A DNA stretch of 27,529 bases from the NCBI GenBank assembly GCA_050012355.1, contig JBEKHI010000060.1:1-27529 (forward strand). Direction: 5' to 3'. The notes under the pieces are model-generated. The model ran no database searches, was not told the origin of the DNA, and worked only from the letters and a program-made list of their open reading frames with translations. Made by a program: the position numbers and the translations under genes. Shown in pieces: positions 1 through 7,500 of this stretch. Every line of letters starts with the position of its first letter. The first letter of the stretch is position 1. The stretch is from JBEKHI01 sp050012355 (GTDB lineage Bacteria > Actinomycetota > Actinomycetes > Streptosporangiales > Streptosporangiaceae).

Positions 1-1
1 G

Positions 2-121
2 TCCATCGTGGTCCCCGCGGTACGCGGGGACATAGTCGACGACGACGGCACCGCGCTCGTGCGGAACAACAGCGAGCTGGTCATCTCGGTCAACATGATG
101 GAGCTGTCGCAGCAGCCGGAC
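2..121 (+). pseudogene. mrdA: mrdA (PBP2) N-terminal fragment, inverted relative to mreD
   Basis: The plus strand encodes about 40 residues with the hallmark N-terminal PBP2 motif (VPAVRGDIVDDDGTALVRN, then a stretch like SELVISVNMMELSQQPD). In the elongasome transpeptidase family this segment follows the membrane anchor. The match stops abruptly at about position 121, and the frame beyond it is antisense to mreD. In actinomycetes mrdA follows mreD on the same strand, so this orientation is wrong for a normal cluster. The upstream part, including the start codon, lies outside the window. It is either a chimeric contig end or a true inversion. The family assignment rests on motif recognition only. 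Confidence 0.65.
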
Positions 122-946
122 CGGCCGCCCGGCGGGCGCGCTGGTGTGCCGCGGGCCGCTGCCGCTCAGCTTGAGTTTCGGGTCGCGGCGCGCGATCTTC
201 GGCGTGAACGCGGGGCTCGTCAGTCTGGCGAGCTTGAGCTTCGGTTCCCGGCGGGAAAAGCCGGGCTTGATCGCGGGCGACGGGATGCCCGCCAGCCGCA
301 GCCGAGGCGAGTTGCCGCCGCTCGCGAGGCGCACTCCGGTGCCGCCGCGCCCGGCATTGAAGGCTGCACCGCCGAAGGCTGCCGCGGACAGGCCCACGGC
401 ACCGCCGAAAGCCCGCGCGGTGCGCGGTGCGCGGGCGCCGGCCCGTCCCCAGTCAGTGTCGGCGGCGGGTCGCAGCCACGTCATCAGGCCGAACGCGAAC
501 GGGGCGAGCAGCACGTCGTAGACGACGGCGGCGGGCAGCACGCCGCGCATCGCCGTCCAGGTGACCTCGGGATCGCTGAACATCAGACCGAGGCCAGCGC
601 TCATCGCCTCACCCGCCGCCGCACCGGCCGCGGCGATCAGCACGGTGGGCAGCGTGGCCAGGTCCTTGATCTGGCCGGCCCGACCGGAGGCGTACCCGAT
701 CAGGCAGTACACCAGGGCGTCTTCGCCCACTAGGTGGCTGCCCGGCGGCGCGATGTCCAGCGTGAGCCCCGCGCAGAAGCCGGTTATCGCCCCGGCCATC
801 GGCCCGTCGCTGACCGACGTGACGGCGACCAGGATGAGCACCAGGCTCGGCACCGCGCCATACGGCAACGGCAACCGGTTCACCAAGGTCACCTGGAGCA
901 CCACCGCAACCACGATCACGGCGGCCGTCGTCAGCGCGCGGCGCAC
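122..946 (-). CDS. mreD: rod shape-determining protein MreD (3' end lost at junction)
   Basis: MreD is an integral membrane partner of MreC and MreB in the elongasome, which directs lateral peptidoglycan synthesis. The minus-strand frame starts with GTG at 946-944, two bases plus one codon position after the mreC stop, so the two genes are translationally close. The N-terminal 160 or so residues are hydrophobic, with the typical order VTLVNRLPLPYGAVPSLVL, then GFCAGLTLDIAPPGSHLVG and ALVYCLIGYASGRA. The C-terminal tail is basic and carries a near-duplicate REPKLKLARL / RDPKLKLSGS. The frame stays open to the window edge, but the last 40 codons are antisense to a PBP2 fragment, so the true C-terminus is not here. 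The length before the junction is about 275 codons. Confidence 0.8.
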
Positions 947-1721
947 GGGTCAGCCTGCCTTCTTTGGAAGCACTGAGTAACGCGGATCGGTGCGCGGCGG
1001 CGCGACGACCACCCCGACGACGCCGAGCGAGCTGAAGTCGGCGAACGGACTGACCTGCGCGGTCTGGGTGAGCGAGCCTGGAGTCGAGGTGACCGAGGTG
1101 ATCGTTCCGACCGGGACTCCCGGCACGTACGGCGTGTCGTCCACCGATCCGAACGTCACGAGCTGCTCCCCCGGTTTCAGCGTCACGTTCGCGCTGAACA
1201 GGCGCAGCCGGAGCGAGTTCGCGCCGGCCATCGTGCTGCCGGTTCCGGTGACCGCCCCGATCTCCCCACCCGCCTCCCCTGCCCCCTCCGCTGCCAGCTG
1301 GACGCCGACCGTGGAGTCCGCGTCGGTGGCCAGCAGCACGGTGGAACTCACCGCGGCGACCTGGGTGACCGTGCCGACCAGGCCGTCGCCGTTCAGCACG
1401 GTGTCGTTCAGCGCGATGCCGTCACGGCTGCCCGCGTCGATGCTGACCGTGTCCGAATAGGACCCGCCCGCGCCGACGACGCTGGCCGCGACGACCCGGT
1501 AGCCGCCCCGGCCCGCGAGCTGCAGCAGGCTGCTGAGCTGCGGGTCCTTGGCCTCCGCGTTCTGCGCCTGTGACAGCTGGGCGCGAAGTTCGTCGTTTTG
1601 CTGCTGCAGGGCGCTGATCTCGCCGCTGTCGTCGCCAGTCACCGCGTCGAAGGCGCCGGCCACCGGACGGGTCAGGTAACCCGCGCCCCGCTCAATCGGG
1701 CCGAAGACGGCCGCCCCGGCA

Positions 1722-2870
<1,149 letters not shown>

Positions 2871-2960
2871 CGGGAGCGGGAACCTTCCCATCGGGCCCGC
2901 ACGCAACTGTCGCAGGTGCGGGTAATTCTGCGAAACTATTTATGCTACGAGTGAGTCATA

Positions 2961-2978
2961 CGTGACAGTTAAGTCACG
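2961..2978. promoter_or_regulatory. short inverted repeat upstream of mreB
   Basis: The mreB-ndk gap contains CGTGAC and GTCACG separated by six bases, about 90 bases upstream of the mreB start. The surrounding stretch is AT-richer than the rest of the window, which fits a promoter region for mreB. No binding protein can be named from the sequence. Confidence 0.3.
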
Positions 2979-3006
2979 GCTCTTACGTTGGCCAGTGGCG
3001 GCGGTT

Positions 3007-3417
3007 TTAAACAAGGTCAGGGAAGAAGATCTCGATTTCTCGCGAGGCCGACTCGGGCGAGTCAGAACCGTGCACGATGTTCTCACCTGTCTCCAACGCG
3101 AGGTCGCCCCGGATGGTGCCGGGGAGTGCCTTGACCGGGTCGGTCGCGCCGGCCAGCGCGCGGAACGCCTCGATGGCCCGTGGACCCTCTGCGACCAGCG
3201 CGACCAGCGGACCGCTGGTGATGAACTTGATCAGCCCTGGGTAGAACGGCTTGCCATCGTGCTCAGCGTAGTGGGTCTGCGCGGTCTCAAGGCTGATGGT
3301 GCGCAGTTCGGCCGCGACAAGACGCAGGCCCTTACGCTCAATCCGGGCGATAACCTCACCAATCAAGTTCCGGCGTACGCCGTCAGGTTTGATCAAGATA
3401 AGGGTGCGCTCAGACAC
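3007..3417 (-). CDS. ndk: nucleoside diphosphate kinase
   Basis: Ndk transfers the gamma phosphate from ATP to nucleoside diphosphates through a phospho-histidine and so balances the NTP and dNTP pools in the cytoplasm. The 136-residue length is standard. The N-terminus SERTLILIKPDGVRRNLIGE and the active-site loop NIVHGSDSPESA, with the catalytic histidine at about residue 117, are diagnostic. The start is GTG at 3417, with GAGGAG about eight bases upstream. The gene lies between an MFS-like membrane protein and mreB, a common order in actinomycetes. Confidence 0.97.
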   Translation of the reverse strand: MSERTLILIKPDGVRRNLIGEVIARIERKGLRLVAAELRTISLETAQTHYAEHDGKPFYPGLIKFITSGPLVALVAEGPRAIEAFRALAGATDPVKALPGTIRGDLALETGENIVHGSDSPESASREIEIFFPDLV

Positions 3418-3461
3418 AACGATGCTCCTCGGTGAATGGGATGGGATTGCTAGTCATGAGC

Positions 3462-4586
3462 TTACCCATGCACCGTTAGCCACAAGTAGCCGGCACCCAC
3501 CGCCGCGACCATGACCACAACGGCAACCAACATGGATCCAAAGGGCGTCGCTGACTCATAGCTGCCCATAGAAGGGCATGGCTGACTCATAGCTGCCCTT
3601 CGGCCCGTCACGGCGAGCACCACCCCGCAGGCGAGCGCGAGTGCGGCCAGCGCCGCGACGGGGAGGATGGTGCCGAAGGGCATCAGGGTGAAACCGGCTA
3701 GGGCGGCCGCGGCCGGTAGCGCGCCGGTGCGAGTCGCATGGCCGCCGCGGGTGACGACGCCGATGAGCACGATCAGCACGGTCACCTCGCTGATCGCGGT
3801 CGCGATGACGGCGGCGTGGTCGCGATACGACACGGCGAGCAGCATCAGCCCGAGCGCGGCCAGTGGCGCGCCGAGCATCGCGAGACGGGCACGATCCTCG
3901 GCGTCGTGACGGCGGTGGAGCGTGTCCCGCCCCGCGAGCGGCAGGTACGCCGCGACCGACGCGAGCGCGACGCCCGCCAGCCACGGGAACGGCTCGAGCA
4001 TCGCGTGCCAGCCGCCCGCTGTCCCGGCCGCGACTTGCCTCCGGACCAGCGCCGGCCCGGCCGCGAGGGCGGTGACCGTGACGAGCACCCAGATCACCCC
4101 GGTGCAACCGCGGGCGCGTCGGGTGCTCACCGCGAGCGCCGCCGCACCCGGCAGCGTCAGCCCGGCCCCGATCCCGTGCAGCGCCCGGTCCACCGCGACC
4201 AGCGGCAGCGAGCGGACCGCGCCACCCGCCAGGTCGGCGAGCGCGATCGTGAGCAAGCCCGCGAGCAGCACCGGCCAGCCAGTTCCGGCCCGGCGCACCG
4301 CGACGGCGCCGCAGGGCGCCGCCATCATGATCGCCGGGAGTGCCATCCCGCAGGCGCGCAGCAAGCCGATCGGATCGGCGGGTGCCGTCGACAGCCAGGC
4401 CGCGCCGTTAGGTATCTGGAAAAGAGCGAGCGGAACGGCGGTAACGATAATGGCGCAGACGCAGCCAGCTACGGCGAGTTCACGGGCGCTCGCCGGGCGG
4501 GCTTGCCCGCGGGCGGCGTGCGCCCCGCCACGAGATCGCGGTTGGACCGCGGAAGTCGGTCGTGCCAGGCTGACGCCATCCGTCAC
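3462..4586 (-). CDS. MFS-like multispanning membrane protein, function unknown
   Basis: The 374-residue product has about ten hydrophobic segments after a basic N-terminal leader of about 35 residues. The segment DRALHGIGAGLTLPGAAALA resembles the fourth-fifth helix motif of major facilitator transporters (ARxLQGxGAAxxxP). The usual GxxxDRxGRR loop is missing, and GAVAVRRAGTGWPV stands in its place, so this may be a degenerate transporter. The start is GTG at 4586, with GAGGTGAG about seven bases upstream. A 31-bp tandem repeat is embedded near the 3' end and is translated as GSYESATPF-like sequence before the last membrane helix. No substrate can be proposed. Confidence 0.7.
   Translation of the reverse strand: MTDGVSLARPTSAVQPRSRGGAHAARGQARPASARELAVAGCVCAIIVTAVPLALFQIPNGAAWLSTAPADPIGLLRACGMALPAIMMAAPCGAVAVRRAGTGWPVLLAGLLTIALADLAGGAVRSLPLVAVDRALHGIGAGLTLPGAAALAVSTRRARGCTGVIWVLVTVTALAAGPALVRRQVAAGTAGGWHAMLEPFPWLAGVALASVAAYLPLAGRDTLHRRHDAEDRARLAMLGAPLAALGLMLLAVSYRDHAAVIATAISEVTVLIVLIGVVTRGGHATRTGALPAAAALAGFTLMPFGTILPVAALAALALACGVVLAVTGRRAAMSQPCPSMGSYESATPFGSMLVAVVVMVAAVGAGYLWLTVHG
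3541..3602. repeat. 31-bp direct tandem repeat (two units) inside a coding region
   Basis: Two adjacent 31-bp units share AAGGGC at their start and the 18-mer GCTGACTCATAGCTGCCC (3550-3567 and 3581-3598), differing mainly at the three bases between these blocks. The second unit is also a hairpin, with GAAGGGCA at 3571-3578 pairing with TGCCCTTC at 3594-3601. It lies in the last 150 bases of the MFS-like gene. It resembles a short REP-type element that inserted and kept an open frame. Confidence 0.75.
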
Positions 4587-4644
4587 GTTTCGCTCACCTC
4601 AGTTAACTTTCGGCGACTGAGGTGAAGCGTATCGCGACGGTGCG

Positions 4645-4986
4645 CTATCGCGTGGTAACTCGCGGCGAGTCGGCGCTCTCCCACTTACGGGCCAGCCAGA
4701 TGCCGGTGACCCATAGCGCCGCGAAAATCACGCCAAGGACGTACATGGCTGGCATCAGCACCCCGGAGGCGATGATGGCGATCTGCAGCAAGCTGCCCGC
4801 GATCAGCGCCCAGCCCATCCGCGGTTTGCCGACCACCCCGGCCAGCACGATCGCGACCAGCGCGAGTCCGCCCCCGACGGCGGCGGCGGTTCCCCCGCTG
4901 ACGTGCTCGAGCACCTTCGCGGGGACGATCATGAGCAGCAGCAGCACCGCTTCCATGCCGAGCACGGAACTGCACAGCCTTCTCAT
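4645..4986 (-). CDS. DUF4233 family membrane protein
   Basis: This 113-residue protein has four predicted membrane helices (around residues 9-27, 33-51, 58-76 and 81-98). It matches the DUF4233 family, which is repeatedly found directly after folC in actinomycetes. Its ATG start overlaps the folC stop in an ATGA arrangement at 4983-4986, so the two are translationally coupled. The function of the family is unknown. The family name is recalled from position and composition rather than from a search. Confidence 0.8.
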   Translation of the reverse strand: MRRLCSSVLGMEAVLLLLMIVPAKVLEHVSGGTAAAVGGGLALVAIVLAGVVGKPRMGWALIAGSLLQIAIIASGVLMPAMYVLGVIFAALWVTGIWLARKWESADSPRVTTR

Positions 4987-6398
4987 GAGAGGTCTCCCTT
5001 GGTGAACGGCGCGCGGGCCGGGGTGCCGGGCGGGGGCTCACTGGTGCTACGCCCTGGCGCGATCAGCGCGCGGGCGTCCCCGGCGGTGACCACCGAGCCG
5101 GTGATGAGCACGCCGCTGCTGCCCGGGACATCCTCGCTGTCAGCCTCGTCGGCCAGCGTGACCGCTTGGTCGATCGCGTCGTCCAGCCGGGCCGCCACGT
5201 GCACCCGATCCGGTCCGAAGATCTCCCGCGCGATGGCCGCGAGGTCCTCGGGGGCCATCGACCGCGGCAGCGAGTTCCTGGTGACCACGACATCGCCGAG
5301 CACCGGCTCGAGTTCGGCCAGCAGGCCGGGCACGTCCTTGTCGGCGGCGACCGCGACGACGCCGGTCAGCCGCATGTACGGGAACGCCTCGCTCATCGCC
5401 TCGGCGGTGGCGGCCATGCCCGCCGGGTTATGCGCGGCGTCGATGATCACGGTCGGGCTGCTGCGCAAGATCTCCAGCCGCCCCGGCGACGCCACCTTGG
5501 CGAACCCGTCGCGGACCAGGGCGATGTCCAGCGGCGCGCCGTCGTCGGCGGTGCCGGAGAATGCCTCCACCGCGGCGAGGGCGACGGCCGCGTTGCTGGC
5601 CTGGTGCGCGCCGAACAGCGGCAGGAAGACGTCGCCGTACTCGCCGCGCAGTCCGCGAAGCACGAGCCGCTGACCGCCGACCGCGAGTTCCCTGTCCATA
5701 ACGCCGAACTCGAGTCCCTCGCGAGCCACCGTCGCCTCCTGCTCGGCGGCCTCTCGGATGAGCACCTCGGCGGCGGGTAGCTGCTGCTGGGCCAGGATGA
5801 CGGTCGCGCCGGGCTTGATGATCCCGGCCTTCTCGGCGGCGATCTCCTCGATCGTGTCGCCGAGGTAGTTCATGTGGTCGAGCGCGACTGGACCGATGAC
5901 CGCGACGGCGCCGTCGGCGACGTTGGTGGCGTCCCACCGGCCGCCGACCCCGACCTCGACGATCGCCACGTCCACCGGGGCGTCCGCGAAGGCGGCGAAC
6001 GCCATGCCCACCAGCACCTCGAAGAACGAGAGCCTGGACGGCTGCTTGTCGTCGGTGAGCTGAACGTAGGGCTGGACCTCCTCGTACAGCTCGGTGAAGC
6101 TCTCAGCGGAGATCGGCTCGCCGTCGATCGTGATCCGCTCGCGCATGCTCACCAGGTGCGGGCTGGTGAACCGGCCGGTCCGCAGCCCGCGCTCGCGCAA
6201 CAGGGCATCGATCATCCGCGCCATGCTGGTCTTGCCGTTGGTCCCGGTGACATGGATGACCGGATAGGCCCGCTGCGGGTCGCCGAGCAGTCCGGTGAGC
6301 ATCGCCACCCGGTCTAGGGTCGGATCGATCTGATGCTCTGCTCGCCTGCTCGCGATCTGGGCCTCGATTTCACGAAGCCGTCGTCCCTCATCATCCAC
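4983..6398 (-). CDS. folC: bifunctional folylpolyglutamate/dihydrofolate synthase
   Basis: FolC adds glutamate to dihydropteroate (making dihydrofolate) and extends polyglutamate tails on folates, using ATP. The 471-residue product has the Mur-ligase-type P-loop VTGTNGKTSMARMID near residue 55, the HMNYLGDTIEEIAAEKAGIIKPG region near 175-195 split across the central domain, and IIDAAHNPAGMAA near residue 318 in the C-terminal domain. The start MDDEGRRLREIEAQI is the first plausible one. It is normally next to valS; here an XRE regulator and a repeat element separate them. It overlaps the DUF4233 gene downstream by four bases. Confidence 0.96.
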   Translation of the reverse strand: MDDEGRRLREIEAQIASRRAEHQIDPTLDRVAMLTGLLGDPQRAYPVIHVTGTNGKTSMARMIDALLRERGLRTGRFTSPHLVSMRERITIDGEPISAESFTELYEEVQPYVQLTDDKQPSRLSFFEVLVGMAFAAFADAPVDVAIVEVGVGGRWDATNVADGAVAVIGPVALDHMNYLGDTIEEIAAEKAGIIKPGATVILAQQQLPAAEVLIREAAEQEATVAREGLEFGVMDRELAVGGQRLVLRGLRGEYGDVFLPLFGAHQASNAAVALAAVEAFSGTADDGAPLDIALVRDGFAKVASPGRLEILRSSPTVIIDAAHNPAGMAATAEAMSEAFPYMRLTGVVAVAADKDVPGLLAELEPVLGDVVVTRNSLPRSMAPEDLAAIAREIFGPDRVHVAARLDDAIDQAVTLADEADSEDVPGSSGVLITGSVVTAGDARALIAPGRSTSEPPPGTPARAPFTKGDLS

Positions 6399-6428
6399 GC
6401 TGCCAGCCTACTGCCCGCCGCTCCCACC

Positions 6429-6480
6429 CCAGCGATGGGTCATCCATGGGCCTATAGCGCCAGCGATGGGTCATCCATGG
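6429..6480. repeat. 52-bp 21-10-21 element, copy A (arms in direct orientation)
   Basis: Two identical 21-bp arms containing CAGCGATGGGTCATCCATGG lie at 6429-6449 and 6460-6480, separated by the 10-base spacer GCCTATAGCG. In the other two copies the arms are inverted; here both point the same way. The copy overlaps the end of the XRE regulator gene, supplying its last eight codons (MDDPSLAL) and its TAG stop. Confidence 0.85.
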
Positions 6481-7306
6481 CCTCCGACCGCACCCGGGCG
6501 AGCGCCGCCAGGCGCTGTGCCGACCGTTCGTCGGCGGCGCGGTAGATGATCAGGCGCTGGTCGGGGTCTTGGATGGGCTGGAGCGCTTCGAACTCGATTG
6601 TGATCTCCCCCGCTACCGGGTGCAGCAGCCGCTTCAGGCCGCGGCCGTTGACCCGCACGTCGTGCTGGCGCCACAGCCGGGCGAACTCGGGGCTCGCGGC
6701 TCTCATCCTGGTGATGAGATCGTCAAGCGCCTTGTCGTCGGAGTTCGCCGCCCACGCGGCCCGCAGGTCGGCGATGCTCTCCCTTACGACCCGCTCCCGG
6801 TCGACATAGAAGTCGCGGAACCCGGGATGCGCTACGCACAACCACGCCATGTTTCGCTCGTCCGCTGGCATCCGGTCGAAATCAAGCAGCAATGCCGCTA
6901 TTTCGTCATTCCAGGCGAGAATGTCGAACCGGTGGTCAATAACCATCGCCGGGCGGGGTGACAGGTCGGCGACGAGCCGGTTCAGCGACTCGGCGGCGGT
7001 CGCTCTGGGCGCCCGCTCGCGGGGACGCTGCCGGACCAGGTCGAACAGGTAGACGCGCTCGTCCTCGCTGAGCCGCAGTGCCCGGGCGAAGGCCTCGAGT
7101 ACCTCCGGCGACGGGCGCAGCCCGCGACCCTGCTCGAGCCGGACCACGTAGTCGACGCTGACGCCAGCCAGCTCAGCGACCTCTTCGCGCCGCAGCCCGG
7201 GGGTCCGGCGCGGCCGTACGCCCGGCGGCAAGCCAGCCTCGGCGGGCTCCAGGCGCTCGCGCCGGGACCGCAGGAACGCTGCTAGCTCCTCGGTGGCATC
7301 TTTCAT
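6452..7306 (-). CDS. XRE-family regulator with MmyB-like ligand domain
   Basis: The 284-residue protein has an N-terminal helix-turn-helix (about residues 10-85: RRTPGLRREEVAELAGVS, then DYVVRLEQGR) and a C-terminal MmyB-like sensing domain beginning around AESLNRLV and including MVIDHRFDILAWNDEIAALL. Such regulators usually control a divergently transcribed oxidoreductase. Here the divergent side is cut off by a repeat element after 17 codons. The gene is inserted between valS and folC, which are normally adjacent, and 52-bp elements sit at both ends. Its last eight codons are repeat-derived. The ATG start follows a dyad that probably mediates autoregulation. Confidence 0.88.
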   Translation of the reverse strand: MKDATEELAAFLRSRRERLEPAEAGLPPGVRPRRTPGLRREEVAELAGVSVDYVVRLEQGRGLRPSPEVLEAFARALRLSEDERVYLFDLVRQRPRERAPRATAAESLNRLVADLSPRPAMVIDHRFDILAWNDEIAALLLDFDRMPADERNMAWLCVAHPGFRDFYVDRERVVRESIADLRAAWAANSDDKALDDLITRMRAASPEFARLWRQHDVRVNGRGLKRLLHPVAGEITIEFEALQPIQDPDQRLIIYRAADERSAQRLAALARVRSEAMDDPSLAL

Positions 7307-7321
7307 CGCTCGCTATTTTAG

Positions 7322-7346
7322 TTCCTGGGACTGGGCGTCCTAGGAA
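7322..7346. promoter_or_regulatory. candidate operator upstream of the XRE regulator
   Basis: A 25-bp dyad with arms TTCCTGGGAC and GTCCTAGGAA (one mismatch between arms) and a 5-base centre stands 16 bases before the start codon. On the minus strand it is followed by TAAAAT, a plausible -10 box. Its place between the regulator and the divergent start suggests an autoregulatory site. The binding is inferred. Confidence 0.5.
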
Positions 7347-7392
7347 GCGCCTTCCCTTCCCCGGTCTTCGCCGCCTGACCAGACTCGTGAGC

Positions 7393-7443
7393 ATGACCAC
7401 TCGGTCGCACCAGGCCATGGATGGCCCACCGCAGGCGTTGTAG
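7393..7443 (+). pseudogene. possible remnant of the divergent target gene
   Basis: An ATG at 7393 opens a frame of 16 codons (MTTRSHQAMDGPPQAL) that ends at a TAG inside repeat copy B. Its position, divergent from an MmyB-like regulator with an operator between, is where the regulated oxidoreductase gene normally starts. Only the first eight codons are unique sequence, and no strong ribosome site is seen, so this is tentative. Confidence 0.25.
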
Positions 7444-7466
7444 CGCTAGCGGTGGGCCATCCATGG
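7415..7466. repeat. 52-bp 21-10-21 palindromic element, copy B
   Basis: The outer 18 bases of the arms are perfect inverted repeats (CCATGGATGGCCCACCGC at 7415-7432; its complement at 7449-7466); the inner three bases of each arm do not pair. The 10-base spacer is CGTTGTAGCG. It lies 34 bases past the valS stop codon and can form a strong hairpin in the valS transcript. The flank CCATGGGGGTCAG is shared with copy C. Confidence 0.85.
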
Positions 7467-7500
7467 GGGTCAGACGTGGGTCAGGCGGGGGCCGCGAGGG

